Notes under the pieces: generated by a model
What the model was told of the DNA's origin: nothing
Databases searched by the model: none
What the model saw: only the letters and a program-made list of their open reading frames with translations
Assembly: GCF_000648615.1 (NCBI RefSeq)
Contig: NZ_JFZC01000004.1
Location: 62,001-126,000 of the forward strand
Direction: 5' to 3'
DNA length: 64,000 bases
Source of the DNA: Sporolactobacillus terrae DSM 11697
GTDB taxonomy: Bacteria; Bacillota; Bacilli; Bacillales; Sporolactobacillaceae
Shown: positions 32,829 through 41,294 of the stretch, piece by piece
How the letters are laid out: every line of letters begins with the position of its first letter
Numbering within the stretch: position 1 is the first letter of the stretch
Position numbers and translations under genes: made by a program

Positions 32829-33818
32829 TTAATCCCACTCAACATCTGCAGAATATACATTTGCAATGGTTCCATCCGTCTTTTTCAATCGCAGCACTCC
32901 GTCATCATTAATCCCCAATGCCGTACCAATGAGAACGCGTCCCCCAGGTTGACGTACTTTTATCTGTTTTCCTAAATTCAGCGCACGCTTTTCCCAAAGC
33001 GGTCGTATTTTTTTAAATCCTTCGCTCAAATACAACTGATACAGCGTCTCAAACGAAGCGAAAAATTGCTGCACAATCGGCGCTAAGGCAAACTGTTTTC
33101 CTGTCAGCGATGCAAGGGAGGCTGCCTCGCTTTTTATTGGATCGGGAAAAGCAGTTGTATTGACATTAAATCCGATGCCGATTACCACAGCTTTTACATA
33201 AGTAGCCTCTGCCATTAGTTCAGTTAAAATTCCGACAAGTTTTTTTCCTTCAAACAATAGATCGTTCGGCCATTTGATCCCGCATGACAAACCTGCCTGT
33301 TTTTCAATGGTTTCAGCCGCTGCCACAGCGGTTAGTAATGTAAGCTGCGGCGTTTGATCGATCGGAAGCTCCGGTCGCAAAATTAAGCTCAACGCAATGT
33401 TCGTCCCACGCTGCGATTGCCACGTATGCCCCAGTCTTCCACGCCCGCTTGTCTGTTCATTGGTTAGTACAACGGTTCCGTGCTCAGCACCTTCATCAGC
33501 AAGGCGCAGCGCTTCTTTTTGTGTTGATCCTATTGCGTCATAAAAACAGATGTGTCGCCCAATTACCTTTGTTGTTAGATGGGCGCTTACCGCTGCTTCA
33601 CTTAATCCCATTGGAGCATCAATAAGCTTATAGCCTTTTTTTTGTACCGATGAGATCTGATACCCTTCAGCGATTAGTGATTGAATGTGCTTCCATACTG
33701 CCGTTCGTGAGCAGCCGATGTGTTCAGAGATCCATTGTCCGGAAAGAAATTGATCATTGTGTGTATAGAGCAGTTTTAGAATTGCTCCTTTTGTTGAGTG
33801 CTCCACTCTTTGAACCAT
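32829..33818 (-). CDS. birA: Biotin ligase/biotin operon repressor BirA
   Basis: The 329-residue bifunctional protein has an N-terminal winged helix (LSGQWISEHIGCSRTAVWKH), the ligase domain with GRGRLGHTWQSQRG near residue 128, the catalytic Lys in CGIKWPNDLLFEGKKLVG near 195, and a C-terminal SH3-like domain. It biotinylates carboxylases and can repress biotin genes. GGAGGAG precedes ATG 33818, which overlaps cca by 43 bases. The order cca-birA is conserved in Bacillales. Confidence 0.95.
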   Translation of the reverse strand: MVQRVEHSTKGAILKLLYTHNDQFLSGQWISEHIGCSRTAVWKHIQSLIAEGYQISSVQKKGYKLIDAPMGLSEAAVSAHLTTKVIGRHICFYDAIGSTQKEALRLADEGAEHGTVVLTNEQTSGRGRLGHTWQSQRGTNIALSLILRPELPIDQTPQLTLLTAVAAAETIEKQAGLSCGIKWPNDLLFEGKKLVGILTELMAEATYVKAVVIGIGFNVNTTAFPDPIKSEAASLASLTGKQFALAPIVQQFFASFETLYQLYLSEGFKKIRPLWEKRALNLGKQIKVRQPGGRVLIGTALGINDDGVLRLKKTDGTIANVYSADVEWD

Positions 33819-34990
33819 AATCGAATCTCCTCCGTCTCATTTTTTACCCGCTCATTGACTACTTCACGCTCGAGTTCACTGATCACTTGAGCAAGCCATG
33901 GTCCCGGTCGTTTGTTGGCCCACTGTTTGAATTCATTTCCAGTTGCGGCAAGTTCCGCTCGCGAATGAATCGGACATGCTTCCCATATCCTCCTGACGTC
34001 ACTTTCCCGATCAGCCAAGCTGCTTTGCAAAATCATTCCCAGTGCAGCGCATACGCGATCAGCAGCATTGGCATTGTCTGGCCCATCTGAATAGATCGTT
34101 TCTCTCGTCCACGCTTGCGCCTTGCGCAGTTTCAATAAATCCAAAAGATGGGCGGTTTGCTGTCGCAGGCGGTTGGACCATTTCCATGCTTTTGCAAAGG
34201 CATAGCTATCCTTTATGCCAAGTGCGGAAAGAAATGCAGTCCATCGCTCAGCATCAGAACGAAGCACAGTAAAATGAACGTCAAGGACCTCCTTAGCATC
34301 TGCCTGCTCAAGCAGCGGCAGTACATGGATGCACTGCGTTTCAAAAAGCAGCCGAAGTGCTTGTGTCGCCGCTTTCCCCGCAAGCAGACGCGTCATTTCC
34401 TGATTCACCCGTTCAATGGAAATATTTTTTAATAGCACGGCCTGCTTGCGAAAAGCATGACGCTCACTGCTGCCTAGTGTAAATTCAAGCTCTGATGCAA
34501 ACCGCATCCCACGCATGATGCGTAGCGGGTCCTCGCTGATCCGCTCCTCCGCACACCCCACTGTGCGAATGCGTTTCATGCGCAGATCACGTTGTCCATT
34601 GAATAGGTCAATGATTTTTCCCGTTCGATCCATCGCTAGGGCATTGATGGTGAAATCGCGTCGCATCAAGTCCTGATCCACCGACGACACAAACGCAACC
34701 TGACTGGGATGACGGTAGTCCTCATAAGCTGCTTCGGAACGAAACGTGGTGATTTCATAAGTTTTTCCGCCTGAAAGAACGGCAACCGTGCCGTGATCGA
34801 TGCCAACCGGTATGGTCCGTTTAAATAGTGAGACAACGTCAGCTGGTCGTGCCGACGTTGCAATATCAATATCATGGATTGGTCGCCCAAGCAAATAATC
34901 GCGTACTGCTCCGCCAACAATATACGCACCAAATCCATGGTTGATTAATTGATCAAGTAATCGTTCAGCTTGCTTAAAAGGAAAACGCAA
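33776..34990 (-). CDS. cca: CCA-adding tRNA nucleotidyltransferase
   Basis: The 404-residue class II enzyme has GGAVRDYLLGR near residue 22, the metal-binding IHDIDIAT near 36, an RRDFTINALAMD segment near 108, and the nucleotide-selecting EDPLRIMRGMRFASEL near 153. It completes the CCA tail of tRNAs. The TTG at 34990 follows GAGGTG. It is the gene directly after mgsA; B. subtilis has bshB1-bshA in between, and they are missing here. Confidence 0.95.
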   Translation of the reverse strand: MRFPFKQAERLLDQLINHGFGAYIVGGAVRDYLLGRPIHDIDIATSARPADVVSLFKRTIPVGIDHGTVAVLSGGKTYEITTFRSEAAYEDYRHPSQVAFVSSVDQDLMRRDFTINALAMDRTGKIIDLFNGQRDLRMKRIRTVGCAEERISEDPLRIMRGMRFASELEFTLGSSERHAFRKQAVLLKNISIERVNQEMTRLLAGKAATQALRLLFETQCIHVLPLLEQADAKEVLDVHFTVLRSDAERWTAFLSALGIKDSYAFAKAWKWSNRLRQQTAHLLDLLKLRKAQAWTRETIYSDGPDNANAADRVCAALGMILQSSLADRESDVRRIWEACPIHSRAELAATGNEFKQWANKRPGPWLAQVISELEREVVNERVKNETEEIRLWFKEWSTQQKEQF

Positions 34991-35026
34991 AAGGACACCT
35001 CATTTATATCAATACAAAAACTGTGC

Positions 35027-35440
35027 TTATTTATTTTCTTTGTTCTGGTGCAGAAGCTCTCGCCAATGCAATTCGCCATGCATCAATGCATACATCAAAA
35101 TCTCTGCTGAAGCGAGATTTGTCGCAAGCGGAATACGGTACACGTCGCTTAATCGCAGCAGAGCATTAACATCAGGCTCATGCGGCTGCGCAGTCAGCGG
35201 ATCGCGAAGAAAGACAACCAAATCCATTTGATTGGCGGCAATCATTGCACCGATTTGCTGATCACCGCCCAGCGGTCCTGATTGAAAACGATGAACCGTT
35301 AGGCCTGTCGCCTCCATGACCTTCGATCCTGTTGTTCCAGTCGCATACAACGCATGCTTTTTTAATAGCGATTTATAGACGATGGTAAAATTGACCATTT
35401 CCGGTTTCTTCTTATCATGGGCAATCAATGCAATCTTCAT
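35027..35440 (-). CDS. mgsA: Methylglyoxal synthase
   Basis: The 137-residue enzyme converts dihydroxyacetone phosphate to methylglyoxal. Family motifs are present: LIAHDKKK near residue 5 (His/Asp/Lys), TGTTG near 34 for phosphate binding, [12 protein letters not shown] near 54 with the catalytic Asp, and [14 protein letters not shown] near 77. It lies 43 bases after dapB in the ypjD-dapB-mgsA-cca-birA block and acts as a phosphate-regulated glycolytic overflow route. Confidence 0.96.
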   Translation of the reverse strand: MKIALIAHDKKKPEMVNFTIVYKSLLKKHALYATGTTGSKVMEATGLTVHRFQSGPLGGDQQIGAMIAANQMDLVVFLRDPLTAQPHEPDVNALLRLSDVYRIPLATNLASAEILMYALMHGELHWRELLHQNKENK

Positions 35441-35483
35441 GCTTTTAGCACACCTCGATCCCTTGGATGCTCGTCCATGTCAT

Positions 35484-36296
35484 TTAATCAAGAATATTTT
35501 CAAGACCGTATACTAACGTTTCCAAATCCATCACTGTTTTTGCCGCATAATGCACACCGTTCATGAATGAAGCACGATCCATGGAATCATGACGAAGCGT
35601 GAGCAGTTCCCCTTTACCACCGAAAAGGACTTCTTGATGGGCAATTAACCCAGGAAGACGGACACTGTGAATCCGCATTCCTTCATAATCAGCGCCACGT
35701 GCACCTGGAAGTGTTTCTTTTTCATCGGCTGCACCTTGTTTTTTTGCTTGGCGCGTTTTTGTCATCAGTTCAGCGGTTTTAACTGCTGTTCCAGATGGCG
35801 CATCCTTTTTCTTATCATGATGCAATTCAATAATTTCCGCATCGGGGAAATACTTTGCAGCCATTTGACTGAACTTCATCACAAGAACGGCACCAATGGC
35901 AAAATTTGGAGCGATGATGCCGCCAAGTTTTTTTTCATCCATTTGTGAACGGTATGCCGCAACGTCATCATTGCTGAATCCGGATGTACCAATAACTGGA
36001 CGTACGCCATAATCAATTGCCTTTTGAAGATTACGTTTTCCTGAGTCAGGATTGGTGAAGTCAATCAGGATATCTGCTTGCTCATTCGAAAAACAAGCAT
36101 CAATGTCCGTATAAACCTTTGCATCCGCCCCCTCTGCTCCCGGGACCAACTCTGAAACACGAGCACCATCATGACCATGGTCAACAGCTGCCACCAGTAT
36201 CAGATCAGGCGCCTTCTCGATCATACGAATGGTTTCCGAACCCATTCGTCCTCTCGGTCCGGCTACAATAATACGAAGTTCTTTTTTCTCAGTCAT
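35484..36296 (-). CDS. dapB: 4-hydroxy-tetrahydrodipicolinate reductase
   Basis: The 270-residue NAD(P)H enzyme has the N-terminal Rossmann motif AGPRGRMGSETIRM and the catalytic ELHHDKKKDAPSGTA near residue 157 (His pair and Lys). It makes tetrahydrodipicolinate for lysine, meso-DAP and, in spore formers, dipicolinate. It follows ypjD by 19 bases. The length and C-terminal dimer segment (FGGKGELLTLRHDS) are typical. Confidence 0.96.
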   Translation of the reverse strand: MTEKKELRIIVAGPRGRMGSETIRMIEKAPDLILVAAVDHGHDGARVSELVPGAEGADAKVYTDIDACFSNEQADILIDFTNPDSGKRNLQKAIDYGVRPVIGTSGFSNDDVAAYRSQMDEKKLGGIIAPNFAIGAVLVMKFSQMAAKYFPDAEIIELHHDKKKDAPSGTAVKTAELMTKTRQAKKQGAADEKETLPGARGADYEGMRIHSVRLPGLIAHQEVLFGGKGELLTLRHDSMDRASFMNGVHYAAKTVMDLETLVYGLENILD

Positions 36297-36315
36297 GTTG
36301 TTTAAGTTCCCTTCC

Positions 36316-36639
36316 TTATTTTCTCGTCCACCGATCCTTGTCGCGCGTTTGGAATTTATCCAACACCGTTGTTAAAGCTTGTCCTAAATCAATATGCAGA
36401 CTGTTCGCCATGCAGATGACGACAAAGAGCAAGTCGCCAAGCTCTTCTTCAACGGTTTTTTCAGCTTCGGTCGGTTTCTTCTTCTTCTCGCCATAATAAT
36501 GATTTATTTCTCTTGCCAGTTCGCCGAGTTCTTCCGTCAATCGAGCGGTAAGCGCAAGCGGCGAAAAATAACCCTCTTTAAATTGACCGATGTATGCATC
36601 GACATCATCTTGAAACGTTTTCAATGTTTTCTGTTCCAT
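36316..36639 (-). CDS. ypjD: MazG-like nucleotide pyrophosphohydrolase YpjD
   Basis: The 107-residue helical protein contains the MazG metal-binding pattern, EELGELA near residue 31 and VEEELGDLLFVVI near 63. It probably hydrolyses noncanonical NTPs. It is first in the dapB-mgsA-cca-birA cluster, the same position as B. subtilis ypjD. The ATG at 36639 follows a GAGGG element. Confidence 0.9.
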   Translation of the reverse strand: MEQKTLKTFQDDVDAYIGQFKEGYFSPLALTARLTEELGELAREINHYYGEKKKKPTEAEKTVEEELGDLLFVVICMANSLHIDLGQALTTVLDKFQTRDKDRWTRK

Positions 36640-36851
36640 AACAATCCCTCACCCCTGTTCCATTTTAGCGAAAAAAGAGCGGTATGCCAAAAAAAAACAC
36701 TAATTGCAGTTGGATTATACCACTGTTTTCCACCCGATGAAAATCATACAAAGCAATTGTTTTTATAATTGCTGCCTCATGTGTATTGAAGTATTATTTT
36801 GTAAACCGTATGATTAAGGTTGCGACTTTGATACGAAAGGGCTGTAGGTAC

Positions 36852-37748
36852 ATGAAACTCAATTTACAAGCAAAAAATATTCTCTTTATTCTGCTTGGGG
36901 CAGCCGTGTTTTCATTTGGGTTAGTGAATTTCAATATGAAAAATACATTGGCCGAGGGCGGGGTTACCGGCATTAACCTGATTTTATATAATTTATTATC
37001 GTTTGATCCTGCTGTAAGCAATATTGTGATTAATATTCCATTATTTTTCGCGGGCTGGCGATTCTTTCGGAGAAATGAATTTATTTATACATTGATTGGA
37101 ACGTTCTCCCTCTCCGTGTTCCTTTTTATCTTTCAGCATTGGATTACCTTTGATTTTTCATTAAAGCATGATCTTCTCCTTGCTGCGCTCTTTGCCGGCG
37201 CTTTCATCGGCAGTGGACTGGGAATCATTTTTCGCTATGGGGGAACTACCGGCGGCACGGATATCATTGCTCGAATTACCCATAAAAAATATGGGTGGGC
37301 GATGAGCAAAACGATGCTTGTACTTGACGCGGTCATCATTGTTCTTTCACTGTGCTACTTGGACTATCGTCAAATGATGTACACATTGGTCGCTGTGTTT
37401 GTTGGTGCGCGTATGATTGATGTGATTCAAAAAGGTGCCTATGCCGCTAAAGCGGTTATGATTTTCTCGAAACAAAGCGATCGGATTGCGGATCAAATCA
37501 TTCAATTGTTCGATCGAAGTGTTACGCTCATTGACGGAAAGGGCGGCTACACGGGAAGGAAGATGAATATACTGTATTGTGTTGTCAGCTCCAATGAAGT
37601 GTTCCGCTTAAAAAGCTTGATCCATGAAGTTGATCCCAACGCCTTTGTGACGGTCAATGACGTTCATGAAGTGTTCGGAGAAGGATTTTCGATCAATGAT
37701 GCCGATAACGGATTAAATCAGCGGCAGCCTGAAAAAAACAATAAATGA
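36852..37748 (+). CDS. YitT family membrane protein (YpjC-like)
   Basis: The 298-residue protein has five to six membrane helices in the first 190 residues (LFILLGAAVFSFGLVNFNM, GGTTGGTDIIARI) and a C-terminal DUF2179 soluble domain (VTLIDGKGGYTGRKMNILYC). The family is widespread in Firmicutes, with no settled transport substrate. ATG 36852 (MKLNLQAKN) follows AAAGGGCTG; the longer frame from 36786 lacks a site. It is divergent from ypjD. Confidence 0.88.
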   Translation: MKLNLQAKNILFILLGAAVFSFGLVNFNMKNTLAEGGVTGINLILYNLLSFDPAVSNIVINIPLFFAGWRFFRRNEFIYTLIGTFSLSVFLFIFQHWITFDFSLKHDLLLAALFAGAFIGSGLGIIFRYGGTTGGTDIIARITHKKYGWAMSKTMLVLDAVIIVLSLCYLDYRQMMYTLVAVFVGARMIDVIQKGAYAAKAVMIFSKQSDRIADQIIQLFDRSVTLIDGKGGYTGRKMNILYCVVSSNEVFRLKSLIHEVDPNAFVTVNDVHEVFGEGFSINDADNGLNQRQPEKNNK

Positions 37749-37789
37749 AACGCATGATCCGATGGAGCAGTTATACGCGGTTTAACTAA

Positions 37790-37826
37790 AAACAGATCGA
37801 GCATGATCGCTCGATCTGTTTTTTCT
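37790..37826 (+). terminator. Terminator after the yitT-type gene
   Basis: AAACAGATCGAGC/GCTCGATCTGTTT hairpin followed by TTTCT. Confidence 0.85.
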
Positions 37827-37910
37827 CACAGAATAAGAAGTATACAATTTTTGGCAAATCCTAAACGCATGAAGCCCATGTGCACATAGGCGGCTCGAAA
37901 CTATTTTTCG

Positions 37911-39458
37911 TTAAAGGAGCGGATTTACTCGTATTTCTGCTGCCTGTTCAAAAGAATAGGCCAATTCGATTAAGCGCGGTTCACTGTACGCCATGCCGAC
38001 AAAGGTGATTCCAACCGGTTCACCGGCAGAGGTATAACCGGCGGGAACGGTAATCGAAGGATATCCGGCTTTTGCCGCAATATCCGATCCCTGATAATCA
38101 GCAAAGATCAGCGCATCCAGTTTGCGCGTTTTTATCACGGCATCTATACCTTCTTTTCTTGACAGCCGCAAGTCTTCCGCACGGTCAACAAGATACTGAC
38201 GCTCGCTAAGGTCGCCGCTTCGCTGATCTGCCTTTTCTAATAGGCTTTGCCCATAGGCTAATGCCTGATCCGCGTGCGCCTTATTGAACGCAATCAGTTC
38301 AGAGAGCGTATGTACCGGAACGTCATCAGACAATTGGTGTAAGTAGCGATTCATATCATATTTAAATTCCTGCAGCATGACTGAGGATTCGCGGTTTTCT
38401 AACGAATCGGTTGACGGGATGACCGCCGGATCAACAATATATGCACCTTTATCACGCATACGGTCAAGCGCACGGTTAATCAATGCGGCTTTTTCATCAC
38501 TCACTGAATCCAAGAAGCGCCGATCAATCCCCAGACGGGCATTCTTTAACGCACCGCGTTTTAAAAAGACGGTATAATCTTTGGCAACATCGCCCTGGCT
38601 CCAAATCGTCTCTTCGTCATCTTCATCCATTCCCGTCATTGCATTGAACAAAAGCACGGCATCTTGCACCGTGCGCGCAATCGGTCCTGCAGTATCCTGA
38701 CTGTGTGAAATCGGCACAATGCCGCTCCGGCTTACCACGCCGATCGTTGGCTTTATGCCGACTAGTGAATGGTAAGCGGCCGGGCAGATTATAGAACCGG
38801 AAGTCTCTGTACCGATGCCAACAGCGGCTAAATTGGCAGCAACCGCAGCGGCCGTTCCGCTGCTTGAGCCGCCAACATCAAACGACGCGCCATACGGATT
38901 GCGGACTTGTCCACCAAGCGAACTGTAACCATTAGGCATTTCCTCTGAAACAAAATTAGCAAGTTCTGTAAGATTTGCTTTTCCGAGAATGATTGCCCCC
39001 GCTTTTTTCAGCTGAGTGACCACAAAAGCATCTTTTGCAGCATGATTGTTCTGCAAAGCGATTGCCCCCGCGGTCGTGTGCATCGCGCCTGCTGTATTAA
39101 TATTATCTTTAACGATCACAGGAATCCCGAAGAGAGGGCCAACATCTTTCGTAACTGACCGTTTTACATCGCATGCTTCCGCATCATGCAGGACATCCGG
39201 ATTCACTTCTAAAACCGAATTTAATGTTGGCCCGTCTTTATCAAAGCGTTCAATACGATCCAAGTAGATCTGCACCAGCTCTTTTGAAGTCACTTGCCCA
39301 ATCTTTAACGCTTTTTGCATTCTACTGATCGTCATTTCTTCAATTTCAAACGGTTTTCGTTTTGCAGCTTCTTGACGAAGGTACATTCCCGCAGTTACTG
39401 CTGCTGCGGCTGCACCCGTTAAGGCTGCTGCAAAGGCAAACGTTCTCTTTTTTGACAT
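37911..39458 (-). CDS. Amidase-signature family hydrolase, membrane-anchored
   Basis: The 515-residue protein starts with a signal or anchor helix (TFAFAAALTGAAAAAVTAGM) and carries the amidase Ser-cisSer-Lys triad: Lys in PVIVKDNINTAG near residue 115, Ser in GTETSGSIICPA, and the GGSSSGTAAAVAAN signature near 195. It hydrolyses an amide of unknown identity outside or at the membrane. GGAGTG supports ATG 39458. It is not the GatA subunit, because gatC and gatB are absent and it has an N-terminal signal. Confidence 0.88.
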   Translation of the reverse strand: MSKKRTFAFAAALTGAAAAAVTAGMYLRQEAAKRKPFEIEEMTISRMQKALKIGQVTSKELVQIYLDRIERFDKDGPTLNSVLEVNPDVLHDAEACDVKRSVTKDVGPLFGIPVIVKDNINTAGAMHTTAGAIALQNNHAAKDAFVVTQLKKAGAIILGKANLTELANFVSEEMPNGYSSLGGQVRNPYGASFDVGGSSSGTAAAVAANLAAVGIGTETSGSIICPAAYHSLVGIKPTIGVVSRSGIVPISHSQDTAGPIARTVQDAVLLFNAMTGMDEDDEETIWSQGDVAKDYTVFLKRGALKNARLGIDRRFLDSVSDEKAALINRALDRMRDKGAYIVDPAVIPSTDSLENRESSVMLQEFKYDMNRYLHQLSDDVPVHTLSELIAFNKAHADQALAYGQSLLEKADQRSGDLSERQYLVDRAEDLRLSRKEGIDAVIKTRKLDALIFADYQGSDIAAKAGYPSITVPAGYTSAGEPVGITFVGMAYSEPRLIELAYSFEQAAEIRVNPLL

Positions 39459-39578
39459 GAGGTTCACTCCATTGATCGATTTGCTTAATTTATGTAAAGC
39501 CTGTCTGCAAATTTAACCTCATCTTACCGTTTCAAACCGAAACTTGCAAGAATGGACAATATCATTGAGCTTAAGTTC

Positions 39579-39611
39579 AAAAAAAGAACTTAAGGCATTC
39601 CCCTTAAGTTC
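39579..39611 (-). terminator. Terminator of the Cys-rich protein gene
   Basis: Minus-strand GAACTTAAGG-GGAATG-CCTTAAGTTC is followed by T7. A third copy of the arm (39570-39578) follows the T-run, so a competing hairpin can also form. Confidence 0.85.
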
Positions 39612-39650
39612 GATCAATAGATATCGGTTTAGTTCACTCTTGTTGCGGAT

Positions 39651-39980
39651 TCAGTCATTCTTGTCGTAAGGTGAACACCCTGAGTCTTTAAAGCGCGGTT
39701 CGAATGATTTAATCGCAACCACATCATCGAGACAGATATCGATTGTGGAAACAAAATGACGCTCACAGTCAAACAAAGTCAACACATTTTTAGAAACCCC
39801 GGCGAAATAGCCTGTGACTGGTTTTGAACTTTTCAAGAAGACCTTAACAAAATCATTCTTTGAAATGCCTTCCAGTAATTTTTTGCCGCAATCGCGATCG
39901 CGACGGCCATAGTCACCACCGTAATTATCTCCACACCCGCAACCGGACTGAGTTCCATATACGAAGTTATTCCAACCCAT
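39651..39980 (-). CDS. Cys/Gly-rich small protein, possible spore or surface protein
   Basis: The 109-residue protein has an N-terminal stretch rich in Gly, Cys, Tyr and Asp (SGCGCGDNYGGDYGRRDRDC). A compact beta-rich domain follows (DFVKVFLKSSKPVTGYFAGV, VLTLFDCERHFVSTIDICLDD), reminiscent of Sm-like or spore-coat-associated folds. It is a single gene with its own terminator. The spore association is only suggested by composition. The family is not recognised. Confidence 0.7.
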   Translation of the reverse strand: MGWNNFVYGTQSGCGCGDNYGGDYGRRDRDCGKKLLEGISKNDFVKVFLKSSKPVTGYFAGVSKNVLTLFDCERHFVSTIDICLDDVVAIKSFEPRFKDSGCSPYDKND

Positions 39981-40196
39981 AGAATTACTCCTTCCTGATT
40001 CTTTATTGATCTTACATAAATAGCTTATGTGCCAACGGCTTAAAAGTTAGGGACAAAGTATCCAATATATCTGCGTAATTTTCGAGCCTTTTGCCACAAA
40101 GCAGCGATTCCAGACAAATAAGATTGCATTTCAATTGATAAAGCGGATACATTTATGGTTCAATGAAAGAAAAGAGAATAGAATCGAGGGCTGACA

Positions 40197-40472
40197 ATGG
40201 AATTAAAAAAAGGAACGAACCGTTTTTATATGCTTGATGGTGACAAAGAGATTGGTGAAGTCACCTTCACTGAAGATCAACCTGCAGTATTGAGCATTAA
40301 TCATACCTTCGTCGATTCGAATTACCGCGGAAAGGGCATTGCACAGCAATTAATTCAAGCAGTTGTTGCTTTAGCTAGGGACGACCAAAAAAAGATTAAT
40401 CCCGTTTGTTCTTATGCACAGGCATTCTTCAAACGAAATAAAGACTATGCTGCAATTGAATATCATCGATAA
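40197..40472 (+). CDS. Short GNAT-type N-acetyltransferase
   Basis: The 91-residue protein is a minimal GNAT of the NATD1/YjdJ kind, with beta strands from EIGEVTFTEDQPAVLSINHT, the acetyl-CoA loop NYRGKGIAQQLIQAVV near residue 43, and PVCSYAQAFFKRN near 73. GAGGG precedes ATG 40197. Proteins of this group are poorly characterised. The frame continues open after the stop codon. Confidence 0.88.
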   Translation: MELKKGTNRFYMLDGDKEIGEVTFTEDQPAVLSINHTFVDSNYRGKGIAQQLIQAVVALARDDQKKINPVCSYAQAFFKRNKDYAAIEYHR

Positions 40473-40646
40473 GAAAAACTAGGCTATGCCTACATCAACA
40501 ACATGCTTGAACGGCACTTCAGCTTCTCGCTGGCATCGGAGCGTTTTCATGTCTGTAACGGACTTCGTGATGAAGGGATGCTGATCATCGTACCAGCAAA
40601 GCTAAATCATACTTTCTGTAACGATAAAAAGACGGGTTGGCAATAG
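40473..40646 (+). pseudogene. In-frame coding-like segment after the GNAT stop
   Basis: The same frame stays open for 57 codons beyond the GNAT TAA and reads protein-like (EKLGYAYINNMLERHFSFSL, ASERFHVCNGLRDEGMLIIV). No ribosome binding site precedes its internal ATG at 40503. It may be the 3' end of a lost gene. I do not recognise the family. Confidence 0.28.
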
Positions 40647-40661
40647 CCACCCCGTCTTTTT
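40626..40661. terminator. Bidirectional terminator between convergent genes
   Basis: AAAAGACGGG and CCCGTCTTTT arms, with an inner TTGG/CCAC pairing, lie between the GNAT region and the DUF3967-like gene. Confidence 0.75.
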
Positions 40662-41178
40662 ATTGACCTAAGATTTTGGCAAACAATCCTTTCTTATGCC
40701 TTTTTTTCTCTTCCGTCAGCTCTCTCAAGTGCAGCATCAGCTGCTTGTCTCTAAGCTCAATTCTGCGTTCAAGTTCAGTACTAAAGTTTTTCATCACTTG
40801 ATTTGCTGCCTGTTCAGCCGCAGAGGCGGCAACTTCTTCAATCATGGAATGGATTTGCGGATCGGGCAAAAAAACTTTTTTACGGGCCTGAGGCAGTACG
40901 GTCTCTTCAATGGCTGGCAGATTACTCTTTTCTATTGCCTTGCATAGTAATTGCGCCGCCTCATCAATGGTCACATCATTTTTAACTTTTTGGAGTAATT
41001 TTTCAATCATCTCCAGATTTTCTTGGAAATAGATCCGTTGATTGCTTTTATTACGTGTAAATTGATAACCATGTTTTTCTAAAGCCATCGTCAAATGTCT
41101 GAGTTTATTTTTGGTAATTCCTAATTTTTCAGCAGCAAGTTTTGTGAAAAAACCGATCGATTCTTCGTCCGCACGCAT
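40660..41178 (-). CDS. MerR-type helix-turn-helix protein with DUF3967-like tail
   Basis: The 172-residue protein has an N-terminal MerR-like HTH (FTKLAAEKLGITKNKLRHLT, then HGYQFTRNKSNQRIYF), a middle variable part and a coiled coil near residues 120-160. It ends in a basic GLFAKILGQ typical of DUF3967-type proteins. The architecture resembles chromosome-anchoring or plasmid-type DNA-binding proteins such as RacA. No effector domain is present. Its role is unknown. Confidence 0.8.
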   Translation of the reverse strand: MRADEESIGFFTKLAAEKLGITKNKLRHLTMALEKHGYQFTRNKSNQRIYFQENLEMIEKLLQKVKNDVTIDEAAQLLCKAIEKSNLPAIEETVLPQARKKVFLPDPQIHSMIEEVAASAAEQAANQVMKNFSTELERRIELRDKQLMLHLRELTEEKKRHKKGLFAKILGQ

Positions 41179-41294
41179 TAAAGTCCCTCCTTAATGAGTC
41201 TATAAGTATATGCTACTTATAGAGTTACACATTGAGGTCCTCTTTTCCTATTCGCTTTGCGATCATTCGTCAAAGACTTATCGACGATATTTGA

